A stretch of 64,000 bases of DNA, taken from the NCBI GenBank assembly GCA_040954595.2, contig CM082595.2:1-64000 (forward strand), read 5' to 3'. Positions 47,295 through 60,200 of the stretch are shown here, in pieces. Within the stretch, counting starts at the first letter, position 1; every line of letters starts with the position of its first letter. This DNA is from Balanoglossus misakiensis (lineage: Eukaryota; Hemichordata). The notes beneath the pieces are model-generated. The model was not told where the DNA came from and did no database searches. It was given only the letters and a program-made list of their open reading frames with translations. The position numbers and the translations under genes are program-made.

Positions 47295-49058
47295 TATAAT
47301 TTACGATTATTTCCTAAAAATGTTTGCTAACAACCACCCACACTTCTTGGAAATATGAAATATGTCGAATGTCGTGATGTAGTGTACTCTAAAAGTTCTC
47401 CCTGCCGTGTTTCTGATAATGCACCGATCAATAAAAGATGATTGCGGAGACTGCTTGTATTTAAAATTCAATTTTCAATTTTTATGCCCTTCATAAAATG
47501 TTAAACGCACATCAAATACAAACAGGTCACGCGATGTACTACATACATTCTAATCACCCTGCACTGCCTATTGTGGCAAATCCTGAATTATAATCCGAGG
47601 GAGATGTGATAGTTTGTTTCCCTTTGATTTCCATATAAACAGATCCGTACACAGACAAAGGGGTCTACTGTTTTTCTCTCTAAAAATGCCCTCGTCGACA
47701 GAAAGGGGCCTTTGAAAAGTGCAGTGTCGTCAAAAGCTACGGAAATGACGACAGTGTATTGACAGACGACATTTTCTCCGTGCGTCATACTCTCCTATGA
47801 GGAACCGAGGTCATGATGACATCACATTCATACGAGTACGATAAATCTCGACTCAAAACGATCCTTCACTCTTTTTGTTCCTGGCTAATTGGGATCTGAC
47901 AATCGCCAAGTTTTACGATTTTTTGTGCTCTTTTTATCGGTGATCCATGTTGTACAGCATTTAGATGGTATCGCTAAACGATTATCGGGCAGACCTACAC
48001 GCGATGGACTCCGTATGCTCTTCCAAGATTGCGACACTCTCCCTCTGTGGCAAGCCTTGTTAACACAGAGGTTTACACGCTTAGTATGTCATTCATAACC
48101 TGGGACCCACTTTTCCGGTAGATGGATGCGCTATAATAAAGTCGCTCACATTGATAAAATTTTGCACATTCGCCGATACACCTCTCGAGACGCCTTTCTT
48201 TGGTAAGTAAAGTCCGAAATTATTCTCAAGTGCATTGTTTTGTTTTGTCGTTATTTATATATCACAACTGGCACCTTTTTCCAGTATGGATTTAAGCGAA
48301 TTTATTATTAGTGCTTGTGAGCAATAATTTCTATTTATTTTAAAGATTCTTTAAAAGATATCCAATGATGTCCTTAAATTTTACTCAAAAAGGTATTTTA
48401 CGGAAAGGTCCATTAATTTTGTATTTTTGACATTCATCGGCCTTTGCGTATATCGCAAAGACTTTTACCTGAATATTTGAAGATTATTTACACAAATATG
48501 AAAGGTTGGTATTCGAAATAATGATTTTCCTCGTGATAACTTCGAAACGATAATAACTACGAAACGAAACAAAATGTGGCTAAGCACCAGCACTTCCACC
48601 GGTGAACAGTGTAGAACATCTTTGTTACTTTACAATAGATTTATGATAAGTTTCATTTCACAAAATTTGGTTTGACAAAAACAGAGATGCCGTGTTTTCG
48701 GAGAATTTGGTTTCACACATAAAAGGGACTCACAATTTAAACAGAATAAACCATTGCAATTTGTTATTGCAAGCGCTCGATTTGGCACTGATGATAATTG
48801 CGCCAATGCGCATGAAAAGCTGTAATGATTCTCAGTAGCTGACACGCTTCATATATCGATACTTGCATAATATGCATTGTCATGAATTTTTACGCCTTTC
48901 AGACAATTATTAAGATGCGCGAGAACATTTGACTAGTTTTTATCCGAACACTGTACCAGAAACTACAGATGATGTGTTCATCTTTTATTTTGAACCTACC
49001 ATTGTCATCTCATATTTCTTTCCTTCTCATTAGCCAACTCGCCTCACGAACCGACGAA

Positions 49059-52000
49059 ATGAAGATTTTTATTTTTTGCCTCTTGCTGTGTCTATGCGTT
49101 GACCTTATATGGTGTGGAAATGAAAAATATATCAAGGCGCCAAAGAACAAGATACCTGGGTCTTACATTGTTGTGATGAAGGTGAGATTTTTACCCCAGA
49201 GTGCTTCTTTTTCATTTCATAATAGCACTTATCCCTTCAGGTCACAATTATCCTCTCAGATCATGTAAAATTTCTGCTAATTAACAAAATGTGTTAGCAT
49301 TTGTAACGCTGCGCTTCCAGCGATTGGCCTGACTGGGCGATGGGGATGATGACGTCATGAAAAGAAATTAAATGTACTAGGACTGGCTCTGTTGCATTTT
49401 AATGGCGGCAACTCGTAAATTGCCAACAGGGCATGACAAATATTGGCCAGCAGTACCTGTCAATCTTACATCACGTGATACACTGCACATTTCTCGTCAC
49501 ACGCAATTTGATGAACAATCGGGCGGAGTTTCGAGACGATGTGGGCGTTCTTAGAACCTTAATGTTTGATAGAAGGAGAGAATTAAATACACTTCCTATA
49601 AGCAGCAGGCCCTAAGTGTTGATTTTAATTCGACCGGTCATTTGAAATCGAGTTTTACAAAGTACATCATCAACTTTCTTTCAATAGCTGCCAGCATAAA
49701 CTAATTTTAAAGCTCCCGTGTCAAACTATCCAAGTACCACAAGAATGATGGGCTGGCAATTTTCAGTATGTAGGTGTGACTTAGCAATTGATTCACCACT
49801 GCTATGAATTGGCCCTAAATAATCTCTATGCGATCTCCAGTGAATCATGTTTCTAGATTTAAATTATTGAATTCGTCTTTACTGAATTATTAAAGACTTC
49901 TCGCCCCCTTTCCATCCTAGGATAACAGTGATGTCGATGAAATCGTGTCGCAAGTGAACTCACATTTCGACAAAAATGCTGAGATCAAACAAAAATTTAA
50001 GGGTAGAATGAAAGGTATTGTTATCAACTTACCAGAAAACGATCACCAAGACTTGGATGAGGTAAGTTATTACAAAAGGATGTTTGACTTTGTTGGTTTG
50101 TCAAGTAAAGTTCAACTTTTCAAATCATCTCTGGTAGCGCCAGTATAATACAATAATGTTTATTTGAATTAAGAGAGATTATAAATCGCACAGATATCAA
50201 AATTATTTCTCAAGGCTCCTCATTAAAACAAATGTATTGACGGTGGGTTTTTTTCAAACACAGCTTCTGGCTGACCCACGTGTTGACTACGTTGAAGAAG
50301 ACGCGATGGTGAGCGTTTCCTCCACCGCCGATTCATGGGGATTGGACCGCATAGATCAGGTCGACCTGCCATTGGATGGCAAGTATTTTGCACCGGGTAA
50401 GCGAGAGGTGCTTGCGCGCACCTAGCCAATAAATTCGTAGAAATATAAGCTTAGAAATATATGCAAATTTTCATTTAAATACGCTGTCGACATTGGCTAG
50501 TTTATTTATTCTGCATATCACCAATAAAATACCAGTTTCCCGACAATTACAAATTGATCGACGGTATATATTCAGTATAGTGTTATAGCTTTGTTATTTT
50601 ATTTTATTGTCTACCAGGTGATGGCACTGGTATTGATGTGTATGTGGTCGATTCTGGAATACAATATAACCAGGTGGACTTCGCCATTAAGCCAATCAGT
50701 TTTGTAGATGTCACGGGCAAAAAGGTGAGAGAAAACGATGAACTTCATTTATATGCATAGGAGTGTACAATGTACTTTGTGTGCCAGTACGTATACGTAC
50801 CACCATTTGGGTCGGGTTCTTAGCGGCATAAATTATATTTGGGTTCAAATTGACCGTTTTGGTAAAATATCAATCCCACTTTCCTCTCTCTTTCCTACTT
50901 TTAAAGAAAGATACAGATTGCAACGGCCATGGAACTCACGTTGCGGGCACGATCGGCAGCACTACCTATGGCGTGGCCAAGAATGTCCAACTTCACTCCG
51001 TCCGTGTGTTCGGATGCACCGGAAGTGCCCCTTGGAGTACAATTATAGCAGGTACTCACCGTTTGTGTGATGAGATGACAACCTTACCGTGGCCGAAATC
51101 GACACACTGTGTAGGTTTCAAACCTACACTGTCCCTTTGCTACAAAATGCGCGCGTACGGTGTAGGTTTCAAACCTACACTGCCCTTTGCTACACAATGC
51201 GCGCGTACGGTGTAGGTTTCAAACCTACACTGTCTCTTTGCTACAAAATGCGCGCGTACGGTGTAGGTTTCAAACCTACACTGTCCCTTTGCAACAGAAA
51301 AATATTCACACAAATGTCTACATATAACACGCAAAATCATCACTCACCTCCTTGTTTATCTACCTAACGACCCAGGCGAGACTCAGTTTACCTGCAGTAC
51401 AGATGAGAAAAAGCGGGCGGCTGTTCGTTTGTTCGCAAAATCTCATACTCCAGTACTGTACTTCCGGTGGACACTACTTGAAACCCAGGGGGAAACCTAC
51501 ACTTGCTTTTTTCGTTTCACCAAAGGGACAGTGTAGGTTTGAAACCTACACCATGTGTCGATTTCGGCCACGGTACAACCTAGCTATTTACAGAAATAAC
51601 AAACCGTTCTACAGCCGTAGTTTATGGATGTACCGGTAAACAGATGTAATTGTATCCGATGCTTTGAATAAGCCCTGCAGAGAAGCCACGTCACCAAGAC
51701 TATCTGTCCGAATCCCATTGTCGCCATAATCCAGTCCTCTTTACGGCAGTTTTAGCAATAAAAGAACAGTCATATCCTTACACACAAACGCAAAGTTTAA
51801 TTCCCGGTAGTCTGGAGTATAATTATTGAATGCATTATTCGTTTTGTTACTCAACAGGTATCAACGAAATAACCGAAAAGGGGACAGCGCCCGCTGTGGT
51901 CAATCTGTCGCTGTCGGGCTTTAGCAATCAAGCGGCCAACGACGCAGTGCAGTATCTCAAAGAGGCAGGGTTTCTGCCAATCGCTGCTGCCGGCAACATG

Positions 52001-53083
52001 GCCGATGACGCCTGTTTATATACACCGAGCGTTAGTCCGCATGTATGTGGTTCACTTTCCGTTTCATGTTCATAGAAACATACAGCGGAATCAGCTTGAG
52101 TTGTACAAAAGGAATGTACTATCAATTTTGTCATCATTCCAGTTGATAAAAAAAGAGACTTTTCGTCGGTTATTTTCAGAGACCCTTTATGTTAAAGAGC
52201 GATCGGTTGTAAATGTCACACGTACATATACAATGTATACGAGTCATGCAGACTGATACTTGTTACACTAGCAACAAGTCCGAGAGTGAAAAACAGACAG
52301 ACAGGATTCATCAGCATTGTAATTAAGACACTCAACTTATTTTGTGGTCTTTCTCTTCAGGCTCTCACCGTTGGTGCCACTGATATCGATGACAGTAGGT
52401 ACCTCGGTTCAAATTACGGGCCCTGTACAGACATTTATGCTCCTGGTGTTAATATTATCAGCCTCGTGAACAGCAGGAAAGGCACAGCCGTGAAAACCGG
52501 TACTTCCATGGCGGCTCCACACGTGGCAGGTACAACAACTTTTGTTTTTGTTTTTTTTGGTTTTGTAATCACTTTGGTCACGCTGCTTTCTGCGTGGTCA
52601 AATACAATGTCTGTCTCTACTCGTTACATTATTCTTACTACTCTACAGCTCTCCTCTGAGGCGGTACGATGAGACATTTTATTATATTTGATGACCTAAC
52701 TGACAAAATGTTCTGAATTATTTGGTATTCAAATCACGCACGTTTCATTTAATGCGGCGGTAACATATGTGAAGGAAAATGTTCACATTCATCTAAAAAG
52801 TAATAATCCCTCTCTCTCGCATTCTCCGTTCGACATGTTACATTCCCTCTCATTCTACCTGTCTGTCGGTCTATGTTTGTATTACCCTGTCTCTGTTCCC
52901 GAATGACTACGTGTGCCAACTGCCGCTCTCCATCTCTCTCCTCCAGGTATCGCCGCCCTTATATGGGCTGACAACCCGACCCTGTCTGTCGACCAAGTGT
53001 GGTCCCAAGTCCTAGCGCAAGCCACGCCCGGTAAAGTTACAGGCGACAACGTGGGACCGAACGACCTACTGGCTTACGTGTAG
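49059..53083 (+). CDS. Proteinase K-like subtilase D (S8 family), divergent
   Basis: Precursor of 379 residues. Coding exons: 49059-49181, 49921-50061, 50264-50396, 50618-50724, 50907-51051, 51858-52042, 52361-52529, 52947-53083, with the cluster's common phases. Signal peptide [18 protein letters not shown], then a longer propeptide (Asp/Glu/Lys-rich) and the mature start at [15 protein letters not shown]. Catalytic Asp144 (VVDSG), His176 (GHGTHVAG), oxyanion Asn263 (AAAGN) and Ser327 (GTSMAAPH) are intact. It is the most diverged member: the two Cys next to the catalytic His and Ser in A-C are Val and Ala here, as in classical subtilases. The start codon follows an acceptor (CTTCTCATTAG at about 49033), giving a 5'UTR intron as in the other three. 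Intron 5 contains a 491-bp inverted-repeat element. Confidence 0.9.
51085..51575. mobile_element. 491-bp non-autonomous TIR element with target-site duplication
   Basis: Terminal inverted repeats start TACCGTGGCCGAAATCGACACA on the left and end with its reverse complement on the right. They continue inward over GTGTAGGTTTCAAACCTACAC, giving arms of about 60 bp. CAACCT immediately flanks both sides (51079-51084 and 51576-51581). The left part has four tandem ~51-bp units, each holding the same 21-bp palindrome (51109, 51160, 51210, 51261); a fifth copy, in the right arm, is at 51531. No transposase. It sits within intron 5 of subtilase D. Confidence 0.85.
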
Positions 53084-54272
53084 ATGTGGTTGCGTCTGCC
53101 CGAGGAAATTCACCGAATAGGATTGCAATTCAAATATTGTCTCTTCTGTGATTCTCTGCAGATAATCACACTTCACTGATATCAGGTAGCTGCGAAATCT
53201 ATCAGCAGAAATTTTACCAAAACTTGTAAAACCATACGTTTAGGGTTTTAATAAGATAGGGTTTTCTTTTGTTATCCCCGTCGTACGACAGCGCCAAAAC
53301 ATAGCTTTTTCCAATGAAAAGAGTTGGCATTATTCATGGCAGGTTTTCATTCGTTATCTGTAACTATTTCACCACGTTTTGCTGAACATATAAAAAAGCT
53401 GTGTTGGTAAAAATGCTGGATGTTTCACCGTGCTTAAAAAATTAAAATATTTATGACGAAAAATAGGTTATGTTTTTCTTTCTTTTGTCGGTCACTTAAC
53501 ACAAGTTTAAATCCCTGAATATGTAGGGAAGAAACAACGTGAAGTAAAGTGTGTTTTTTTCTGAAAGGTACAAAATGACGGCAGTATCCAACTCTCACAC
53601 AAAACTTTCTCCTATAGTTTGTCACGATACCAAGGTATTGGTTGAACTTGTTCACATGATGCAAGACAGATGAATCCATCGCAAGTTAAGTCAGGCCAAC
53701 CGTCAAATTATCCATGTACACACCATTTATCGTCTTGAATTAAAAAAAAAACATATTTTTTGTCAAAATGTTTAAAATAAAATGTACTGGCATCGGTAAC
53801 TTAGTTTATGTGTATAAATAAAAGTCTATAGTTGAAAGACATCTTTGGCAGTGGCGGCTTCATCTTTAATAATAAAATGAAAACTTAAAAATGTCCACAA
53901 ACGAGCATCCACGGATGATTTCCTGCTGAGGGTGGAACAAAGAAGGAAACTTTCACTTTCATTTCTATCGAACGCGCATTCAAGTTTAAGGCAATATTCA
54001 ATGTACCTGTAATTTACCTTTAATATAATATGTTAACCGTGTCATAGTGACTTGGCGCGCTGCAAGCAACGTTTGGTTGTTTGTTTGGTTGGTTATTTGC
54101 GTAAATGTTTGCTTTTATGTAACGAAACATTTGCATATTACGTATTCATAGCAGAGACATTATTTTATATAGAAATAATAAACTATAAACATTTGTAAAA
54201 ACCTTTACAATTCCCCTCCTTTCCAATGAAATTCCGAGTTAAACAGTAGCAGTCACGCCTAATTCATCGTAT
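53084..54272. other. Convergent intergenic region between subtilase D and the GPCR gene
   Basis: The two genes converge here. A plus-strand AATAAA at 53817-53822 is the best candidate signal for gene D, though distant (about 730 bases). For the minus strand only weak ATTAAA-type hexamers were seen (near 54017 and 53862). No further gene. Confidence 0.45.
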
Positions 54273-57200
54273 TTAAACCTGAGAAATGCCTGTACTGATT
54301 TGAAAAATATGAACTGGCCGCGTTTTAGTGTTCATGATCATCTCCTCGGCGCCGTCATTGGACTTTCCGCTGCTGATTCGAACTTTCCTTCTTCTGTTTT
54401 TAACTTTTGGGGAATATCGCTTGAGCAGCTTAAACTCATTACCGTCACCCTCGTTCTCCTGTGTAAAAACTTCGTCATCTTCTATTTCGTTCTCGTAAGC
54501 GAACAGGGACTGTCGGACATCAGAGTGGCCGGACGTAAGGATGCCCTCTATGTCTGGATTTAATTTGTCTTTCCTGTTTTGCACTAGATGTTGGTTTGAA
54601 TGTCGGTTTCTGTTATCCAGGGCCTTGGCGTTCGATTTCAATTTTATTTTCACTTCGGATCGATAAAGTACCAATGGAGACTTTTCTAAACTTTTTGCCA
54701 GATCATTTTCATTCACATCCGGGTCTCTCTCTGGAAGCCATTCTCGCACTGCATCATGGCCATTTTCTGAGTCAACGTGATCCGACATGTCCGCGTTGAC
54801 TGCATGGTCACTTTTCTGGTGACACCCTGCTCCGGCCTTCCCTGTTTTATTCTCGTTGACATGGCAACCACATTTATTGCAAATGACATCTTCCTTTTTA
54901 CTCTCGGGGGTCTTCGATGAGCGCCTCTTCTTGGTTAGTTTCCTTGGTGACACAGCTGACCGCGCAGGCGTTTCGCTTACGTCGACGGTTGTAACCGCAT
55001 CCGAATCGCTGCCTGCGACGTAACCGGAGTTCACGTTGCCGAAGGTGCCGTTAGATTCGTGTGAGTATTTGCTCTTGGTTGGCAACGACGGATATTTCTT
55101 GTGCGCATGCGACACAGCGGTGACGTCGGAACACTCTGTAGACGAACCGATACCTGAACTGGTACTACTTCTAATGTGCGGCAATTGGTGACCTAGCGTG
55201 GACACTTTTTCCAGTTTAATCCCTCTATCCGTCTCTGATGAATTATCCGATCCGCGGTCACTTTGACTTATTCGCCTGACGTACTGGTTGTACGGAATCT
55301 CGTTTTCTGAAACGTCACCACTGCTTGGGTAGACATCGTGTGTGACGTCACTGGCACTGCTATCTCGCGCCGGCGCATCTCTCCTTGGAGTTGTTTGCGT
55401 GGCTTGCTCTTGGAGGACGGTCGTCCGAGATTGTAGATTGGTCGCCGCCTTTGACGGAGCTCCAACAACGCCATCTTCGGTGTTTTCCCTCGGGAGGCAA
55501 TGAAGGGCATTAATAGATGTCTCATGTGAGTCCCTGTTTGATTTTTCATTTTCACTATTTACCAAAGAAATGGGACCACTGTCTTCATTTTGAATCTGTA
55601 ATCTGTGCTTATTGTTTTTGTCGTAGATAATAACAGAGGGCCATAAATGTTGCGGTGGGTTACCTGTCATGCTATCTGACGGCAGAGATTTCGATTTTGC
55701 GTGTCTGTTGACAATATGACTTCTTTCCCTCTCGATGTACCCAGGTTCGAGTTCTTCTATATATTCGTCATTATAACCCCTTTGCGCAAGATCCCTTTTT
55801 AAATTATGACGAACATTCCTACTTCGCCGTCGCTCTTCATTTATTTCCGTTAAATCTCCAGAATTATCATCCAAAATCTCATTTTCGTTCCTGTATACTT
55901 TGCCTAATGTCCGCGCATTTTCTTGTGCTGGTGGCTCCGCTGCAAAGCTCCTTGAAGATGATTTTTCTCTCGACGTTTGCGTCTTGTTCGCCTCGTCGTG
56001 GCGCAGGTCCCGAATGACAGCTCTATCAGCATGCTTTCTTTGTTTCTCTGTACTCAGGACATGCTGGAAGACCAAATTGTAAAATTGCGGATTATCTCCA
56101 TGGAGACCCCGGACAACCACCTGTTGCTCGCGTGATCTCTCGCTGCTCTCGCTCTCCGTTTTCGACGAAGCCACCTTTCTCGCGATTGACTCCCTCCCGC
56201 CGGTATGGTGGCAACCGGAAAACATCCTTCCGTACATCGCCCGGCACGTAAAACACGGCCGATAACCGGAGTGGTTGTAAAGGCAAGTCTCTATCTTGAC
56301 TGGGATGTTTTCAGCGGATTTGCTGCGCCCTCTGCGTGGATAATTTCCGATTCTGTCGTCTCTGTACTGTGGTAATCCTCCGTCCCGGACCGTCGGTTCG
56401 GGACGTTTGTTTAGAATATTTTCGCTCTGACGACGCTCTCTCGTGTCTGGTGTTTCTTGTTGAGAGGGACGACTCTCCCGAACACCGGTCTTGACAACAA
56501 TTTGTCCATGGTTACCGCCCCTCGCTTCGTTTCTGTACGAACGGAAGTCCTCGGTGCTTCGAGTTCTTTTCGGTCTTTCAACCCTCGTGACGTTGCTATA
56601 GAGATCATCAAATATTTCATCGCATGACTCGCAGTAGTCTGCAAAGGAAAATACGAAAAGTAATGTTTCAATTGTGTTCCGCGCAAAAAATCCGGCCCAC
56701 TCTGGTGTCGCTATACTCCCCAAGGGATGGAAATCAGTAATCTCAATTAATCAACTGACCAGATGTACAAGAAGTATAATAATCGAAAGGCAGATATTTT
56801 GCCAAATTTATTTCCATGTACGTCACTATCGTCTCATTGAAGTTAACTGCGACTATGCTTTCCAAACACAACATACAAATTGTACTTGTACATCACGGTT
56901 CGCGCAATGACAAGGGTGGCCATAACTGTCCTTTGGTGTTCGACAATGTTTCACATACCAGAAAAAAAGCGACATTAGTAACCGATATGGAAAATTGTAA
57001 TTTTTTATATCGGTAATAATTTAAGGTTTTAAAGGCCGCTTCTTTGTTACAATGAGTCTGAGTCAGTCTTCAATCAGGCACATCTCAAATCATGCATTAC
57101 TTTGGGTTGGAAAAGATCCATTCAATTGAATGAAGTCATAATAAATTTGCGGATCTGGCTCGGGTGCCAAAGTGAACAATTGTATCCGTGGGAAACAATG

Positions 57201-60200
57201 TCAAAGGTCACCCCCATAAATCAATCACTCACCTTCGCTCCAGTCACTGCAGCTTTCGTCGCTATAGTAACTACCAGAACAGCTGCTGCAGGAATCCGAA
57301 TCGCTCCAGCTCCCTGTATCCGGGACATATTTCTCTAGCCTCGTCCGCGGTGTGTACCTCGAGTGTTGTTCTTCTTTCAGTGCATCGATAGAGACTACAC
57401 CGGGATATTCCCCGGCAACCGTCACCCGCTCATTCCATCTCACGCTGTATGACTTCCGGATGGCGGTCGACGGCCGCGAACGATTGGCCAGTATGGATTT
57501 GGAGCTAAATGATCTGACAAGAGGCTGATCCCGAGGCTGACTTTCTTCGCGTTGCTGACGTCTTGATGAGACGTCCCCCATACTAAGGCATCTGAAATAA
57601 AGCAAGACATTTCAATACGATGCTCTTGCTGCGGTGATGTACGTTAAATAAAGTCGGGTGTTTTTACCGAATTTTAGATAATACACCAAAACGCAACTTA
57701 AAGTAAGAAAAACTTTAGATTCGTGACTAAAATTCAATAGTAAAGAAATATATTCTGGCCATGATTGAGATTTATGTAGAATACTCTAATATTAAAGTCC
57801 GGTATTTCCTGCCAATTTTATGTCAAACGATGTCGACAGCTGCTTACGGGTTTTCAACATATTAGAAGTCGTAAATTTCCAAGGTCAGTAAAAATTTAAG
57901 TTTTGCATATGGTCATGTTGTATAAACGTTACGGTCTAGTTATTTTACGAGTAGCAATGTGTATTTTTCCGGGTTTTTTTTTCTTTAAATGTAGATTCTC
58001 TTTGTTGTAGTAGCTGGCCCATTTTGTTCTCAAATCAGTGCGTGATTCCACTCATGCCTACCTTCTGGGAGTCCCTAAATTGTTGTGATGTAACGTTGGC
58101 GTAGTTGGAGTTGACCTTGAACCAGACAGTCCCGCTGTTGTTGTTCGTCTCCTGTCATACCAAGGATCTGGAAAAAGGACAACAAAGGACACAGCATTGT
58201 ACTACTACTGTAATAGACATGTATTACCATGTATGCATGCAAGGTGAACTCTCAGACAACTGTCGGTAGAACATTTCAGCGCAATATTTTACTGGTCTTT
58301 TAATGGGAAATTTCGAATGTAAACTACTTGATAACAATAACAAGGTTATATACGCGCTTTGTATACGCCAACCAATATTTTATGTTGGTACATGTAACAT
58401 GTTGGCAGTCAATTCTGTCGACTCTTAAAGGAAACGGGGCTGCATGCTTTCAGGCCATATTCTGGATATAGCGACCCAATCAATCACGCCTCGAGCTTTC
58501 CAAATTCGCAATTCATCTTCTAAATGGGGTAATATTGTAAACGCTCGGCAATGCCCGATTATTAGTCGCGAATCTCGTCACATGTGCGTTCACGCACTGG
58601 ATGTTGACAATTTGCGAACTGCACTAGAAATCATTAGTTCCACGAGACTTGTCGCGCTGTTGTTGGCTGTGGACAGAAATGTCACCGGGCTTCGCTGTCG
58701 GTCGGCGCCCACAGTCCGGTCACATTGAAATGCAAATTTTGAGAAAAAAAGTAATCACGATTTCAGCCGAAAATAAGACGTTGGATTTCAATCGAACACC
58801 TGTTGTGAGACTGTGCTGCTTGGTAGAATTGCCGCCACGGTCTTTGAGAGCATTCAGGGGATTCTTGTAACTACACTAAATTGAAGAGATGTCAACAAAG
58901 CGAAAGTGAGTGACTGCGTTGCGGGTAGATCTTAGTCACATTAGGCCGCGTTGCCCAAGCAGCAGCAATGTTTACTTTTCTTTCTCTCTCAAAATTTATT
59001 AACGTTTTATTCGATAACAAGATATGCCGTTTTATTTTCTCTACATCTAAGCTACCCCTTTCAGCTCAGCGTCAACAATGGGCGCTGCGCCATCTGGTTT
59101 AAGAGCGCATGGGTCCCGGACTACAGAAGACAATGCATAGTAACCGGTCGTTGAAATGTTGTCGATCCATACTGAAAAAGAAATGTTCTCGAAAACTTAC
59201 TTGATGGTGGAGTGCGTTCCTTTTCCTTCTTCCGACACGGAGAGTAGATTCGAGTGATGATATACCAGTATCCTTTGCGGTATGGCTCGTACAAACACAG
59301 GATGATGAAGGGGTTGATGACTGAATTCAGAACAGCCAATCGCACAGCGATAAAATCGACGACAGGACTGATTTCCTGACCAACTTGGGCGGCAGTAATG
59401 ACCCCCTAGGGAGAGAAAAAAGTTGAAGAATTTTATTAAAGTTAGTGTTTATATATGAATATATTCTGGCCGTCAGCTTCCGTTTCCTGGGAAAATTTGC
59501 AGGAATATCACCAAATTTAAAAATGTATCCTTAATAACGCTGTGCGTTTGGCTTCTATCTCAAAACTATAGAAAGCGTCGCTTTAAACCCTGGCCAATCC
59601 GAATTGAGAGAACTAAACGCCATTTAAGATTATACAAAGTAGATGCAGTGTTCCTTAAGGGACCAAACATAAGACATACAAGAAAGATCTTCAATAGACG
59701 AACCGCCCCCACCAACAAAAGCCAGCGTTCTCGTGCTACTCATGCAGCAGGGTTAGTATTTCACCAGTCGCCATAACAGATCACTGAGCCGACCTTCTGC
59801 CTTTTCAGATGACGTGAACCTTGACACAGGCAGAAGGTCAGAGGTCACACAGTGATGAAAAGAGTCCCTTCTAATCTTTAAATTTAAGATGGCTGTAGTG
59901 TTTTAGTCTTTAAGAGTGCATGTTTGTGTGACAGAGCAGTGACCCTGTTTTATTGAGTGCATTAGCGCTAGAGGGTCCGGCCCCTGGGACAACCTGAAGT
60001 ACTACCGTTTTGTTCTGTTTTTCTAAATGTACAATCATGACTAGTGAGTCTTTACGAAGCATCAGGAGGGAGGCAGACAGGGAGGGGGAGCGGGAGAGAG
60101 AGGGGAGGATGAGGGTTAGGGTTAGGGTTAGAGGGGAGGATGAGGCATGTTTGGCTCATGGGTGAGTGGAGATATTGGAAATCTTTGGCTTTTTTCACTT

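Larger units (their letters stand above)
44400..48960. other. Intergenic region between subtilases C and D
   Basis: About 4.6 kb. The frames at 45681-46019 and 46595-46912 have no recognisable domain and unremarkable composition, so I do not call them. It holds a hairpin repeat (46081-46181) and a GTAT microsatellite (47216-47294). Nothing resembling a tRNA or another subtilase exon was seen. Confidence 0.5.

Noticed and set aside
57225-57605. A separate gene starting at the methionine at 57581
   Set aside because: The exon is preceded by a good acceptor, and an in-frame upstream exon (58062-58167) joins it to the GPCR in correct phase. I keep it as an alternative start only.
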